Shown here: positions 8,783 through 20,753 of the stretch, piece by piece
Layout: every line of letters begins with the position of its first letter
Position numbering within the stretch: position 1 is the stretch's first letter
Source: Mycolicibacterium poriferae
GTDB lineage: Bacteria; Actinomycetota; Actinomycetes; Mycobacteriales; Mycobacteriaceae
Assembly: GCF_010728325.1 (NCBI RefSeq)
Contig: NZ_AP022570.1
Location: 2,542,001 to 2,606,000, forward strand
DNA length: 64,000 nucleotides
Direction: 5' to 3'
Position numbers and translations under genes: made by a program
The notes under the pieces: model-generated
Told to the model about the DNA's origin: nothing
The model's input: the letters and a program-made list of their open reading frames with translations, nothing else
Databases searched by the model: none

Positions 8783-9793
8783 GTGAGTGTTTTCGCGACC
8801 GCAACCGGCACGGGTTCCTGGCCGGGATCGGTGCCCCGGGAAGCCGCCGAGATCGTCGTGGGGGAGCTGCACGGGCTGCCGCATCTGGTGGAGTTACCGG
8901 CCCGCGGGGTGGGGGCCGACCTGATCGGTCGCTCCGGCGCCCTGCTGGTCGACATCGCCTTGGACACGGTGCCCCGCGGGTACCGCATCGCCACCGGGCG
9001 TCGGGCCGCCACGCGCCGGGCGGTCAGCCTGATGGACGAAGACATCGACGCGCTCGAAGAAGCCTGGGAGAAGGCGGGCCTACGAGGGTCCGACCGGACG
9101 GTGAAGGTGCAGGCGCCCGGGCCGGTGACGCTGGCCGCGCACCTGGAACTGCCGAACGGCCACCGGGCCATCACCGACGCGGGAGCGGTGCGGGATCTGG
9201 CTGTGTCGCTCGCCGAGGGGGTGTCGGCGCACCGCGCGCAGGTGTCGCGGCGGCTGCAGACCCCGGTGGTCGTGCAGTTCGACGAGCCGTCGCTGCCGGC
9301 TGCGTTGGCCGGTCGACTGTCCGGGGTGACCAGTCTGGCGCCGGTACATCCCGTCGACGAGGCGATGGTGGGCGGTCTTCTCGACGACTGCGTCGAGATC
9401 ATCAGCGGTGACGTGGCCCTGCACAGCTGTGCGGAGGGCCTGCCGTGGCCGCTAATGCAGCGCAGCAGCATCGCCGCGGTCTCGGTCGACATCACCACCC
9501 TGACCCCGGCCGACCTGGACGGTATCGGCGAGTTCCTGGAGTCGGGCCGAACCGTCCTGCTGGGTGCGGTACCGAGCACCCAGCCCACCACGCGCCCGGC
9601 GACCGGGAACGTCGCGGCGTCCGTCGCTTCGGTCACCGACCGACTCGGCTTCGCCCGCGCGGTGCTCCGACAGCGCATCGGCGTCACACCGGCGTGCGGG
9701 CTGGCCGCGGCGACGCCGGTATGGGCGCGCACCGCGATCGAGCTTTCCCAGCGGGTCGCCGACGCACTGGCCGAGGACCCGGAAGGCATCTGA
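8783..9793 (+). CDS. MetE/UroD-superfamily protein, methionine-synthase-like (Rv3015c-like)
   Basis: A 336-residue TIM-barrel protein related to the C-terminal half of cobalamin-independent methionine synthase. It begins SVFATATGTGSWPGS. It keeps the zinc-site layout with H and C in LHSCAEGLPW and a later cysteine in TPACGLAAATP, plus VQFDEPSLPAAL near the barrel centre. It is less than half the length of full MetE, so its methyl donor and acceptor may differ. The GTG at 8783 is chosen because a -10 like TATCGT (8770-8775) ends 7 nt before it, which predicts a leaderless message. It converges on the DUF222 gene with a 9-bp gap. Confidence 0.8.
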   Translation: MSVFATATGTGSWPGSVPREAAEIVVGELHGLPHLVELPARGVGADLIGRSGALLVDIALDTVPRGYRIATGRRAATRRAVSLMDEDIDALEEAWEKAGLRGSDRTVKVQAPGPVTLAAHLELPNGHRAITDAGAVRDLAVSLAEGVSAHRAQVSRRLQTPVVVQFDEPSLPAALAGRLSGVTSLAPVHPVDEAMVGGLLDDCVEIISGDVALHSCAEGLPWPLMQRSSIAAVSVDITTLTPADLDGIGEFLESGRTVLLGAVPSTQPTTRPATGNVAASVASVTDRLGFARAVLRQRIGVTPACGLAAATPVWARTAIELSQRVADALAEDPEGI

Positions 9794-9802
9794 GCCGACC
9801 GC

Positions 9803-11239
9803 TCAGAAGGGTGGTGGTTGGTAGGTGGCGGCGAGCCAGGCTTGGTGTTGGCGTTCGTGTTCGGCGTTGATGTCGAGGCGGTGGCGGCGTTCACGGTCGA
9901 TGCGGGCGCGGCGGTCCTGGTCGCGGGTGGTGCGACGTTTGGGCATCATGGCGCCGCGGTGGGGACTGGCCGTCGGTTCGGCGCCGGAGCTGGTGGTGGT
10001 CAGGGGTGCGGTGGGGCGGGCCAGGGTCGGGAACAGCAACCCGCCGGTGGCGTCGGTGGTGTAGGTATGCCCGGTCGGCGCGGTGACGATGATGGTGCCG
10101 TCGGGGCGCTGGTGATCGGTCCAGCCCAGCGGTCCGGTGTAGAACGTTTTGATCAAATGATGAGCCCGGCAGTAGTGCTTGAGCCCGGAGGGGTGGGTGA
10201 GCCCGACCGGCCAGGGTTGGGTGTGGTCGAGATCGCAGCGCGCCACCGGGGCGTCACAGCCGGGCCAGCGACAGGTCAGATCGCGCCAGCGCAGGAAATC
10301 GGTCAGCGGCGCCGAGGCCCGATAACCCGGTTCCGGCGCCGTGGCGGGCAGCCGCACCGGGGTGAGCTTGGCGCCGCGGGCGGCGCTGCGCACCGTCTCG
10401 GCGGGCTGGACCCCGAATCCGGGCAGATAGCCGGGCGCGGTGCTGCTGCTGGTGAGGGTGCTCTGCTCGGCCAGCAGATGGAGGACGATCTGGGCGGCGC
10501 CGTCGCGCACGCTGCGGTTGGGGCACTGCGTATCGGGGCATTGGCAAGCCAGGCTGGTTTCCCAGCGTCCGATCGCGCCGCAGGCATCGGCGCGGCGTTG
10601 GGCGGTGGTGCGCGGGTCCTCGTCGCACACGGTGGCTGCGATCGCGGTGATGCGGGCCTGCAGCGCGGCGGCGTCCATCGCGTGCAGCGCGCCGCCGATC
10701 AGCGCCATACCGGCCGCGGTGGGGTGGGGGTCGATATCGAGGTAACGCTGATCGGCGACTTCGGGCGGCACGCGTTCACCGGCGGGGTCGACCATGGCCA
10801 CCCACTTGTCGATACGGTCGCGGAGCGCGTTGTGCGAGAGTCGGTTCCAGCGCCCTACCCGCTCGGCCAGCGCCTCGTCGAGGGAGCCGATCACCTCGTC
10901 GTCGACGTTGTCGGTGCGCGCGATGATGATCCGCAACGCCCGGTAATCGATGTCGCCGGCGGCGAACACCTCCGCCACGCGGGGTAGGCGTTCGAACAGC
11001 GAGACCGCCATGCGCACCTGCACCCCGGCGCGGGCGCGGCTGATGTTCTGCGCCGCCGAGACCTCCGCGGCCACCGCGTCGAAGATATCGCCGGCCCAGT
11101 GCTGGCGGCCTTCGTAGTCGCGGCAGCGCTGGGCATACAACCGGGCCACCGCCTTCAACCGCGCCCCGATCGCCGCCGACTCCGCGCGCACCGCCGAGGC
11201 CATCGCCTCAATGCACCCCGCCGCCTCGGAATCGAACAT
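9803..11239 (-). CDS. DUF222 domain-containing HNH endonuclease (13E12 repeat family)
   Basis: Member of the large actinobacterial DUF222-HNH family, 478 residues from the ATG at 11239. The N-terminal helical DUF222 region covers roughly residues 20-300. The HNH nuclease follows near residue 360, with CRWPGCDAPVARCDLDHTQPW and later KHYCRAHHLIKTF; that gives the zinc cysteines, the DH pair and the final HH. The tail is basic and rich in Arg and His. The start at 11239 is favoured over 11329 because the longer form would run into the upstream acyl-CoA ligase gene. Such genes are multicopy and mobile in mycobacteria; the function is unknown. Confidence 0.85.
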   Translation of the reverse strand: MFDSEAAGCIEAMASAVRAESAAIGARLKAVARLYAQRCRDYEGRQHWAGDIFDAVAAEVSAAQNISRARAGVQVRMAVSLFERLPRVAEVFAAGDIDYRALRIIIARTDNVDDEVIGSLDEALAERVGRWNRLSHNALRDRIDKWVAMVDPAGERVPPEVADQRYLDIDPHPTAAGMALIGGALHAMDAAALQARITAIAATVCDEDPRTTAQRRADACGAIGRWETSLACQCPDTQCPNRSVRDGAAQIVLHLLAEQSTLTSSSTAPGYLPGFGVQPAETVRSAARGAKLTPVRLPATAPEPGYRASAPLTDFLRWRDLTCRWPGCDAPVARCDLDHTQPWPVGLTHPSGLKHYCRAHHLIKTFYTGPLGWTDHQRPDGTIIVTAPTGHTYTTDATGGLLFPTLARPTAPLTTTSSGAEPTASPHRGAMMPKRRTTRDQDRRARIDRERRHRLDINAEHERQHQAWLAATYQPPPF

Positions 11240-11270
11240 GTGTTCTATGATGCCATCCGGCACCGACAAG

Positions 11271-12878
11271 TCAGCGCGAGCGCAGATCCTTTCGAAGAAT
11301 CTTGCCCGAGGCCGACTTCGGCACCGCATCGATGAACTCGACCTTGCGAACCTTCTTGTACGGCGCGACGTGTTCGGCGACGAACGCCATCACGTCGTCC
11401 TCGGTCAGCTCCGAGTCGGACTGCTTGACGACGAACGCCTTCGGCACCTCTTCGCCTTCGTCATCGAGTGCGCCGACCACGGCGGCGTCGGCGATGTCGG
11501 GGTGGCTCAACAGCACGGCCTCCAGTTCGGCCGGCGGCACCTGATAGCCCTTGTACTTGATGAGTTCCTTGAGTCGGTCGACGATGTAGACGCACCCGTG
11601 GGCGTCCACCTGGGCCAGGTCCCCGGTGTGCAGCCAACCGTCGTCGTCGATGGTCGCCTTGGTGGCGTCGTCGTTGTTCAGATACCCGGCCATGACGTTG
11701 GGGCCCTTGAACCAGAGCTCGCCCGTCTCGCTCAAACCCTCTTCGGGAACGGGGGTTTCGCGCCCCGTCTCGGGGTCGACGATCTTGGATGCGGCATTGG
11801 AAACCGTCCAGCCGACCGAACTGAGCGGCGCCTCGACACGCATGTCGTGCTCGCCGTAGTCGAACGGGGTGATGTGACTGACCGGGCTGAGCTCGCTCAT
11901 GCCGTATCCCTGTACGACCGTGCACCCCAACCGCTCGGCGACCGCATGTCCGAGGTCGGCGTCCAACGGTGCCGCCCCCGACATGACCACGTTCAGCGAG
12001 GACAGGTCGTAGTCGTCGATCAACGGGTGCTTGGCCAGCGCGACCGCCACCGGAGGTGCGATGAACGCGACGGTGCACCGGTGTTCGGCGATGTTGCCGA
12101 GGAACTCGCCGAGGTCGAAACTCGGCATGATGACGAGCCGGGCGCGGGCGTGCAGTGCCGCATTGAGCAGCACGGTCATGCCGTAGATGTGGAAGAACGG
12201 CAGGACGGCCAGCACCACGTCGTCACTCGTCATGCCGTGCAGCGGCCGGATCTGGGCGACGTTGGCGACCAGGTTGCGGTGGGTGAGCATGACACCCTTG
12301 GGATTGCCGGTCGTGCCCGAGCTGTACGGCAGCACCGCCAGATGCGCCGACGGAGCGAAGCTGACGTCCGGGGCGGGGGCTCCCGCCGCGAGCAGGTCGT
12401 CGGCGTTGGGGTGGCCGTCGGTGTCGCGGCCCGCGCCGTCGAGGACCACGACGTTCTCCGCAGGCAGGCCCGCCGCGGCCGCCCCCTCCCGGGCTTGTTC
12501 GCGCAGCGGGCTCACGGTCACCAACATCGTGGCTTTGGAGTCGGTGAGCTGCTTTGCGATGTCCTTGGCCGTGAACAGCGCATTGATGGTGGTTGCTGTC
12601 GCGCCGGCACGCAGGATGCCGTGGAAGGCGACCGCGAACGCCGAGCTGTTCGGAGCGAGCAGGCCGACCACATCGCCGACGCCGAGGCCGCGGGCGGCCA
12701 AGCCGCCGGCGAAGGATTCGATGCGGGCGACCATCTCGCGGTAGGAGGTCTGTCTGCCGGACTTCGCGTCGATCAGGGCGACACGGTCGGCGTCGTGGTC
12801 GTGGAGGTCGTCGAAGAGATAGTCGTAGACACTCGCGGTGGGGATGTCGACTTCGGGGAAAGGGCTGGAGAAACTCAT
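11271..12878 (-). CDS. Acyl-CoA ligase, 4-coumarate-CoA ligase type (FadD family)
   Basis: ANL-superfamily adenylating enzyme of 535 residues that activates a carboxylic acid to its acyl-CoA through an acyl-AMP. Core motifs are visible in order: the P-loop YSSGTTGNPKGVM (about residue 190), VVQGYGMSELSPV, GWLHTGDLAQVD, VDRLKELIKYKGYQV and the catalytic lysine in PKSASGKILRKDLRSR at the C-terminus. The ATG at 12878 begins MSFSSPFPEVDIP; the much longer reading upstream overlaps ligA on the other strand and is not coding. It resembles 4CL-type enzymes more than long-chain FadD, but the substrate cannot be read from sequence. Confidence 0.88.
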   Translation of the reverse strand: MSFSSPFPEVDIPTASVYDYLFDDLHDHDADRVALIDAKSGRQTSYREMVARIESFAGGLAARGLGVGDVVGLLAPNSSAFAVAFHGILRAGATATTINALFTAKDIAKQLTDSKATMLVTVSPLREQAREGAAAAGLPAENVVVLDGAGRDTDGHPNADDLLAAGAPAPDVSFAPSAHLAVLPYSSGTTGNPKGVMLTHRNLVANVAQIRPLHGMTSDDVVLAVLPFFHIYGMTVLLNAALHARARLVIMPSFDLGEFLGNIAEHRCTVAFIAPPVAVALAKHPLIDDYDLSSLNVVMSGAAPLDADLGHAVAERLGCTVVQGYGMSELSPVSHITPFDYGEHDMRVEAPLSSVGWTVSNAASKIVDPETGRETPVPEEGLSETGELWFKGPNVMAGYLNNDDATKATIDDDGWLHTGDLAQVDAHGCVYIVDRLKELIKYKGYQVPPAELEAVLLSHPDIADAAVVGALDDEGEEVPKAFVVKQSDSELTEDDVMAFVAEHVAPYKKVRKVEFIDAVPKSASGKILRKDLRSR

Positions 12879-12916
12879 GGCAGCTCCGATCGAAGCATGT
12901 CCGGCCGTCGCATGGG

Positions 12917-13315
12917 TCAACGTTGGTCGAGCTGCTTGATTGTTTTCTTCGGCGCGACCATCCGGAAGGACGCGTCGATCAGCTCGGTGACCTCGGGCCA
13001 GTCGACCGGTGCGGCCTCGAAGTCCAGTCCGAGCCAGCCCAACGGTCCCATGTAGGCGGGGAAGAAGAACCGGCTGTCCTGCTCCAGTGCCCGCCGTTCG
13101 CTGTCGTCGACCTTGACCAGGACACAATGCGGGTACCGGGTGTGCCCACCGGCGGCGCTCTTCGCCGAACCGCCGTACACCGCGAACATCTTGGGTGCGC
13201 AGAACACCGGCCGGCCGTGGGAGATCTTCTCGAACGTCTCGGGAAATCCGAGCGCAATCCGGCGTACCTCGGCCAGGCCCATGTCGTCGTCGCGGAACAT
13301 GATCGGGTGCGGCAT
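12917..13315 (-). CDS. MmcQ/YjbR family protein
   Basis: Small 132-residue protein with the YjbR fold (double wing-like, CyaY-related). Recognisable parts are EVRRIALGFPETFEKISHGRPVF near the N-terminus and WPEVTELIDASFRMVAPKK near the C-terminus. It is only 38 bp upstream of the acyl-CoA ligase on the same strand, so the two are probably cotranscribed. YjbR proteins are annotated as DNA-binding in places, but a biochemical role is not established. An internal in-frame Met at 13282 is a possible shorter start. Confidence 0.75.
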   Translation of the reverse strand: MPHPIMFRDDDMGLAEVRRIALGFPETFEKISHGRPVFCAPKMFAVYGGSAKSAAGGHTRYPHCVLVKVDDSERRALEQDSRFFFPAYMGPLGWLGLDFEAAPVDWPEVTELIDASFRMVAPKKTIKQLDQR

Positions 13316-13379
13316 GGGGCCAGGTTATGCGCGCGGTCCGACGGCCGCGGTGGACCGTCGTGTCGGTGTCCTTCGATAA

Positions 13380-15530
<2,151 letters not shown>

Positions 15531-15546
15531 TCGCCGCGACTCCCCC

Positions 15547-15586
15547 CGCGAACGTGGCCGCCTACCCGCGAACGTGGCGGCCTACC
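15547..15586. repeat. Tandem 20-bp direct repeat
   Basis: Two adjacent 20-bp units (15547-15566 and 15567-15586) differ at one position. They sit between convergent ligA and the ACT-domain gene and include the latter's stop codon. Confidence 0.8.
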
Positions 15587-16241
15587 CGGTGATCGTCGCG
15601 ACGATACCGGCGAGGTAGCCCAGCCGGGCCACCTCGCTGGGCCGGAATTCGGGACCACCGGGGCGCCCGAGCACGAGCGCGGTCGCCGGTTCCCCCAGCG
15701 GCGCGGCAGCCAACGTGGTGTCCATGTCCCGCCACACCTGCGGCACCCAGTCCGCGGTGGCGTCCAGCGCCTCGGCCCGGTGGATCGGCAGCCATGGCGT
15801 TTCCGCCGCCACCGTCTCCGGGGCGCCGGAGCTGCCCACCACCCGCTCGGGGCCCGCGTCGGTCAGCCTGGTCACCGTGCACCAGCCGACGCGCAGCACC
15901 TTCGGCGCCTGGTCGACAAGCACCTGCAACTGCTCGAGCCTGCCGTCGGCAGCGGCGACATGGTCGATCAGTTCGAGCTCGCGGTGAGCCTCGAGCAGCC
16001 CGGTGTGCGGCCGGATGCTGTCGACGTACACCCCTTTGATCTTCTCGGCGGCCGTGATGAGCATGTCCGGCATGGCGCCGGGCGGTAGCTCGACGACGAG
16101 ATCGTCGACCGCGTAGCCTGCAGCCCGCTCGACGACGTCGAGCGAGAGGATGTCGGCACCCGTGGAGCCCAAGGCCACGGCCAGGGAGCCGAGGCTGCCG
16201 GGCCTGTCCTCCAGCTGGACCCGTAGCAGATACGAAGGCAC
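15582..16241 (-). CDS. ACT domain-containing protein (Rv3013-like)
   Basis: Predicted cytosolic amino-acid-sensing protein of 219 residues. The N-terminal ACT domain is clear: [20 protein letters not shown] then [21 protein letters not shown] second region, [19 protein letters not shown], begins a less conserved C-terminal domain ending in [17 protein letters not shown]. The GTG at 16241 matches the start of the M. tuberculosis protein; the same frame stays open far upstream through gatC and gatA in antisense, which is a GC artefact. It is divergent from gatC. No enzyme domain is attached, so a regulatory role is inferred. Confidence 0.8.
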   Translation of the reverse strand: MPSYLLRVQLEDRPGSLGSLAVALGSTGADILSLDVVERAAGYAVDDLVVELPPGAMPDMLITAAEKIKGVYVDSIRPHTGLLEAHRELELIDHVAAADGRLEQLQVLVDQAPKVLRVGWCTVTRLTDAGPERVVGSSGAPETVAAETPWLPIHRAEALDATADWVPQVWRDMDTTLAAAPLGEPATALVLGRPGGPEFRPSEVARLGYLAGIVATITG

Positions 16242-16323
16242 GCGCAACACTGTGTCACGGACTGCCTCACGCGGGCGACTCGGACGACGGCCCCGCCGGG
16301 GCATTGAACTAGGCTTCGTGGTC

Positions 16324-16623
16324 GTGTCCCAGATCTCCCGAGACGAGGTTGCGCACCTGGCGCGGCTGGCCCGACTCGCTCTGACCGACAGCGAGTTGGA
16401 CAGTTTCGCCGGCCAGCTCGATGCCATCCTCGGCCATGTCAGCCAGATCCAGGCCGTCGACGTCACCGGCGTCGAGGCCACCGACAACCCCCTCAAGGAC
16501 GTCAACGTCTTCCGACCTGACACCCCGGCGCCCTGCCTGACCCAGGACCAGGCGCTCGCCGAGGCGCCCAACGCGGTCGACGGGCGTTTTGCCGTGCCCC
16601 GAATCCTCGGAGAAGCAGAGTGA
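16324..16623 (+). CDS. gatC: Aspartyl/glutamyl-tRNA amidotransferase subunit C
   Basis: Small subunit (99 residues) that stabilises the GatA-GatB complex. The sequence [19 protein letters not shown] followed by [26 protein letters not shown] is diagnostic. The GTG at 16324 gives the usual start, with GTG 16318 as an alternative two codons upstream. A -10 like TAGGCT at 16310-16315 lies 8 nt before it. Its stop overlaps the gatA start by four bases (GTGA), which implies coupled translation. GatCAB converts Glu-tRNA(Gln) to Gln-tRNA(Gln) and is needed because these bacteria lack glutaminyl-tRNA synthetase. Confidence 0.95.
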   Translation: MSQISRDEVAHLARLARLALTDSELDSFAGQLDAILGHVSQIQAVDVTGVEATDNPLKDVNVFRPDTPAPCLTQDQALAEAPNAVDGRFAVPRILGEAE

Positions 16624-18104
16624 GCGACCTGACGCGGCTCGACGCCGCAACGCTGGGCGCGAAGATCGCCGCCAAAGAGGTGTCCTCGACCGAGGTGACC
16701 CAGGCGTGTCTGGACCAGATCGCCGCCACCGACGACGCCTACCACGCGTTCCTGCATGTCGGCGGTGACCAGGCGCTGGCCGCAGCCGCCGCCGTCGACG
16801 CCGCACTCGCTGCCGGTGAGAGCCCGGCCTCGCCGCTGGCCGGGGTGCCGCTGGCCCTCAAGGACGTCTTCACCACCACCGACATGCCCACCACGTGCGG
16901 GTCGAAGATCCTCGAAGGCTGGATGTCGCCGTACGACGCCACGGTGACCGCGCGGCTGCGCCAGGCCGGCATCCCGATCCTCGGCAAGACCAACATGGAC
17001 GAGTTCGCCATGGGCAGCTCGACCGAGAACTCCGCGTACGGGCCGACCCGCAACCCGTGGGACACCGAGCGGGTGCCCGGCGGATCGGGCGGTGGCAGCG
17101 CGGCAGCCCTGGCGGCGTTCCAGGCGCCGCTGGCGATCGGCTCCGACACCGGCGGGTCGATCCGTCAACCCGCCGCGCTGACCGCCACCGTCGGCGTGAA
17201 ACCCACCTACGGCACCGTCTCGCGGTACGGGCTGATCGCGTGCGCATCTTCGCTGGACCAGGGCGGGCCGTGTGCGCGCACCGTGCTCGACACTGCGCTG
17301 CTGCACGCGGTCGTCGCCGGTCACGACCCGCGCGACTCGACCTCGGTCGACGCGGCCGTCCCCGACGTCGTCGGTGCAGCCAGAGCCGGCGCCGACGGTG
17401 ACCTCAAAGGCCTACGCGTCGGCGTGGTCAAACAGTTGCGCAGCGGCGAGGGCTACCAGCCGGGCGTGCTGAAGGCGTTCAACGACGCGGTCGACAAGCT
17501 CACGGCACTCGGCGCCGAGGTCAGCGAGGTGGACTGCCCGCACTTCGACTACTCGCTGCCCGCCTACTACCTCATCCTGCCCTCGGAGGTGTCGTCGAAC
17601 CTCGCCAAGTTCGACGGCATGCGGTACGGCCTGCGCGTCGGCGACGACGGCAGCCACAGCGCCGAGGAAGTCATGGCCCTGACCCGCGCCGCGGGCTTCG
17701 GGCCGGAGGTCAAGCGGCGCATCATGATCGGCGCGTACGCGTTGTCGGCGGGTTATTACGACGCCTATTACAACCAGGCGCAGAAGGTGCGCACCCTGAT
17801 CGCGCGAGACCTGGACGAGGCCTACCGCAGCGTCGACGTGCTGGTCTCACCGGCGACGCCGAGCACGGCGTTCCGCCTCGGCGAGAAGGTCGACGATCCG
17901 CTGTCGATGTACCTGTTCGACCTGTGCACGTTGCCGCTCAACCTCGCCGGGCACTGCGGAATGTCGGTGCCTGCGGGGCTCTCCCCGGACGACCAGCTGC
18001 CGGTGGGGCTGCAGATCATGGCGCCGGCGCTGGCCGACGACCGCCTCTACCGTGTCGGCGCCGCGTTCGAGGTTGCCCGCGGTCCGCTGCCGACGGCGGT
18101 CTGA
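16620..18104 (+). CDS. gatA: Aspartyl/glutamyl-tRNA amidotransferase subunit A
   Basis: Glutaminase subunit of GatCAB, 494 residues, amidase-signature family. The Ser-cisSer-Lys triad is present: K81 in PLALKDVF, the cis-serine in [14 protein letters not shown], and the nucleophile in [13 protein letters not shown]. It frees ammonia from glutamine and passes it to GatB. It overlaps gatC by four bases. The gap to pfkA is 69 bp and contains two similar GCGCACG-GAGCGA segments but no terminator, so gatC-gatA-pfkA may be one transcript, with gatB separated from its partners by pfkA. Confidence 0.96.
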   Translation: MSDLTRLDAATLGAKIAAKEVSSTEVTQACLDQIAATDDAYHAFLHVGGDQALAAAAAVDAALAAGESPASPLAGVPLALKDVFTTTDMPTTCGSKILEGWMSPYDATVTARLRQAGIPILGKTNMDEFAMGSSTENSAYGPTRNPWDTERVPGGSGGGSAAALAAFQAPLAIGSDTGGSIRQPAALTATVGVKPTYGTVSRYGLIACASSLDQGGPCARTVLDTALLHAVVAGHDPRDSTSVDAAVPDVVGAARAGADGDLKGLRVGVVKQLRSGEGYQPGVLKAFNDAVDKLTALGAEVSEVDCPHFDYSLPAYYLILPSEVSSNLAKFDGMRYGLRVGDDGSHSAEEVMALTRAAGFGPEVKRRIMIGAYALSAGYYDAYYNQAQKVRTLIARDLDEAYRSVDVLVSPATPSTAFRLGEKVDDPLSMYLFDLCTLPLNLAGHCGMSVPAGLSPDDQLPVGLQIMAPALADDRLYRVGAAFEVARGPLPTAV

Positions 18105-18173
18105 AGGGGCAAGATGGGTCGCATGCGCACGGGAGCGAAATACGTCAAGCGCACGCGAGGAGCGAGATAGACC

Positions 18174-19205
18174 ATGCGGATCGGAGTGCTGACCGGAGGC
18201 GGGGACTGCCCAGGGCTCAACGCGGTCATCCGGGCGGTCGTACGCACGTGCGACGCCCGGTACGGCTCGTCGGTGGTGGGTTTCCAGGACGGGTGGCGCG
18301 GCCTGTTGGAGAACCGCCGCATCCAGCTGCACAACGACGACCGCAACGATCGGCTGTTGGCCAAGGGCGGCACGATGCTCGGGACCGCGCGCACCAACCC
18401 CGACCGGCTCCGTGCCGGGCTCGACGAGATCAAGCAGACGCTCGACGACAACGGCATCGACGTGCTGATCCCGATCGGCGGCGAGGGCACCCTGACCGCG
18501 GCCAGCTGGTTGTCCGAGGAGGGCGTGCCCGTCGTGGGGGTGCCCAAGACCATCGACAACGACATCGACTGCACCGATGTCACGTTCGGCCATGACACGG
18601 CGCTGAACATCGCCACCGAGGCCATCGACCGCCTGCACAGCACCGCCGAGTCGCATCAGCGGGTCATGCTCGTCGAGGTGATGGGCCGCCATGCGGGCTG
18701 GATCGCGCTCAACGCCGGGCTGGCCGCCGGTGCGCACATGACGTTGATCCCCGAGCAGCCGTTCGACGTCGAAGAGGTGTGCCGCCTGGTCAAGGCACGT
18801 TTCGTGCGCGGCGACTCGCACTTCATCTGCGTGGTCGCCGAGGGCGCCAAACCTGCGGAGGGCTCGATGCAGCTGCTCCAGGGCGGCATCGACGAGTTCG
18901 GCCACGAGCGCTTCACCGGGGTGGCCCAGCAGCTGGCCGTTGAGGTGGAGAAACGCATCAAGAAGGAGGTGCGCACCACGGTGCTCGGCCACGTGCAGCG
19001 CGGCGGCACGCCGACGCCCCACGACCGGGTCCTGGCCACCCGATTCGGCGTCAACGCCGCCGACGCCGCCCATGCCGGCGAGTACGGGATGATGGTGTCG
19101 CTGCGCGGCCAGGACATCGGCCGGGTGCCACTGGCCGACGCGGTCCGCCAACTCAAACTGGTTCCGCAGAGCCGCTACGAGGACGCGGCGGCGTTCTTCG
19201 GCTGA
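18174..19205 (+). CDS. pfkA: 6-phosphofructokinase
   Basis: Phosphorylates fructose 6-phosphate in glycolysis; 343 residues, family A. The start [21 protein letters not shown] carries the nucleotide loop (residues 8-14). The catalytic region is PKTIDND (124-130) and the sugar-phosphate region is [14 protein letters not shown]. In the GGEGT segment (about residues 103-107) glycine follows the acidic residue, where PPi-dependent enzymes have aspartate, so ATP is the likely donor. It is embedded between gatA and gatB as in M. tuberculosis (Rv3010c). Confidence 0.94.
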   Translation: MRIGVLTGGGDCPGLNAVIRAVVRTCDARYGSSVVGFQDGWRGLLENRRIQLHNDDRNDRLLAKGGTMLGTARTNPDRLRAGLDEIKQTLDDNGIDVLIPIGGEGTLTAASWLSEEGVPVVGVPKTIDNDIDCTDVTFGHDTALNIATEAIDRLHSTAESHQRVMLVEVMGRHAGWIALNAGLAAGAHMTLIPEQPFDVEEVCRLVKARFVRGDSHFICVVAEGAKPAEGSMQLLQGGIDEFGHERFTGVAQQLAVEVEKRIKKEVRTTVLGHVQRGGTPTPHDRVLATRFGVNAADAAHAGEYGMMVSLRGQDIGRVPLADAVRQLKLVPQSRYEDAAAFFG

Positions 19206-19243
19206 CGGAGGCGGCGGGAAAGGCCCGCACTAGGATCAGGGGC

Positions 19244-20746
19244 ATGTCTGCCGCCACCGCCGAGCTGCTGGATTACGCCGAGGTCATCGCCCGCTACGAG
19301 CCTGTCCTCGGTCTCGAGGTGCACGTCGAGCTGTCCACCGAGACCAAGATGTTCTGCAGCTGTGCCAACCGCTTCGGCGGCGAGCCCAACACACAGGTGT
19401 GCCCGGTCTGCCTGGGTATGCCCGGGTCGCTCCCGGTGCTCAACCAGGTCGCCGTCGAGTCCGCGATCCGCATCGGCCTGGCACTGAACTGCGAGATCGT
19501 GCCGTGGTGCCGCTTCGCCCGGAAGAACTATTTCTATCCGGACATGCCGAAGAACTACCAGATCTCCCAGTACGACGAACCGATCGCCATCAACGGCCAC
19601 CTCGAGGTGCCGCTGGACGACGGCAGCACCTGGCGCGTGGAGATCGAGCGGGCACACATGGAAGAAGACACCGGCAAGCTGACCCACCTGGGCAGCGAGA
19701 CCGGTCGTATCGCCGGCGCCACCACGTCGCTGATCGACTACAACCGCGCCGGGGTCCCGCTGATCGAGATCGTCACCAAGCCCGTCGAAGGCGCGGGGGA
19801 GCGGGCCCCGGAGATTGCCCGGGCGTACGTGACCGCACTCCGAGATCTGTTGCGGGGCTTGGGAGTTTCCGATGTCCGGATGGATCAGGGCTCGATGCGG
19901 TGCGATTCGAACGTCTCGCTCAAACCGATCGGGCAGGCCGAGTTCGGCACCCGCACCGAAACCAAGAACGTCAACTCGCTCAAGAGTGTCGAAGTCGCCG
20001 TGCGTTACGAAATGCGCAGGCAGGCAGCGGTTCTGGAATCAGGCGGAACGATCCTGCAGGAGACCCGGCACTTCCACGAGGACGGCTACACCTCGCCCGG
20101 TCGCAGTAAGGAGACCGCGCAGGACTACCGGTACTTCCCCGAACCCGACCTGGAGCCGGTGGCCCCCAGCGCCGAGCTCGTCGAACGGCTGCGTGCCACC
20201 ATCCCCGAACTTCCATGGTTGTCGCGCAAACGGATTCAGCAGGACTGGGGTGTGTCCGACGAGGTGATGCGCGACCTGGTCAACATCGGCGCGCTCGATC
20301 TGATCGCCGCGACGGTCGAGCACGGCGCGTCCAGCGATCAGGCCCGCGCCTGGTGGGGCAACTTCCTGGTGCAGAAAGCCAACGAGTCTGGAGTCGAACT
20401 CGACGCGCTGCCGATCACGCCGGCCCAGGTCGCCGCCGTGGTCAAGCTCGTCGACGAGGGCAAGCTGTCCAACAAGCTGGCCCGCCAGGTTGTCGAGGGT
20501 GTGCTGGCCGGTGAGGGCGAGCCCGAGCAGGTCATGAACGACCGCGGCCTGGCCGTAGTGCGCGACGACTCGCTGATCCAGGCCGCTGTCGATGAAGCTC
20601 TTGCCGCCAACCCCGATGTCGTGGAGAAGATCCGCGGCGGCAAGGTCCAGGCGGCGGGCGCAATCGTCGGGGCGGTGATGAAAGCCACCAAGGGCCAGGC
20701 CGACGCCGCGCGGGTGCGTGAGCTCGTCATGGCTGCCTGTAGCTAG
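19244..20746 (+). CDS. gatB: Aspartyl/glutamyl-tRNA amidotransferase subunit B
   Basis: The tRNA-binding kinase/amidase subunit, 500 residues, which phosphorylates the Glu side chain on the tRNA and then amidates it. Signatures include [18 protein letters not shown] with its zinc cysteines, [15 protein letters not shown], and [16 protein letters not shown]; the C-terminal YqeY-like tail binds tRNA. A -10 like TAGGAT (19231-19236) ends 7 nt before the ATG, so gatB can be transcribed on its own as a leaderless message even though pfkA ends only 38 bp upstream. The following histidine kinase starts 7 bp after the stop. Confidence 0.96.
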   Translation: MSAATAELLDYAEVIARYEPVLGLEVHVELSTETKMFCSCANRFGGEPNTQVCPVCLGMPGSLPVLNQVAVESAIRIGLALNCEIVPWCRFARKNYFYPDMPKNYQISQYDEPIAINGHLEVPLDDGSTWRVEIERAHMEEDTGKLTHLGSETGRIAGATTSLIDYNRAGVPLIEIVTKPVEGAGERAPEIARAYVTALRDLLRGLGVSDVRMDQGSMRCDSNVSLKPIGQAEFGTRTETKNVNSLKSVEVAVRYEMRRQAAVLESGGTILQETRHFHEDGYTSPGRSKETAQDYRYFPEPDLEPVAPSAELVERLRATIPELPWLSRKRIQQDWGVSDEVMRDLVNIGALDLIAATVEHGASSDQARAWWGNFLVQKANESGVELDALPITPAQVAAVVKLVDEGKLSNKLARQVVEGVLAGEGEPEQVMNDRGLAVVRDDSLIQAAVDEALAANPDVVEKIRGGKVQAAGAIVGAVMKATKGQADAARVRELVMAACS

Positions 20747-20753
20747 CAGTCCG

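Noticed and set aside
9818..10987. 389-codon Gly-rich plus-strand frame
   Set aside because: Antisense to the DUF222 gene; glycine- and valine-rich repeats arise from the opposite strand's codon pattern.
16242..17324. Upstream extension of the ACT-domain protein
   Set aside because: Antisense to gatC and gatA; the homologous protein begins at the GTG 16241.
18105..18173. Regulatory element between gatA and pfkA
   Set aside because: Two similar GCGCACG-GAGCGA segments are visible, but they are short, imperfect and form no stable hairpin.
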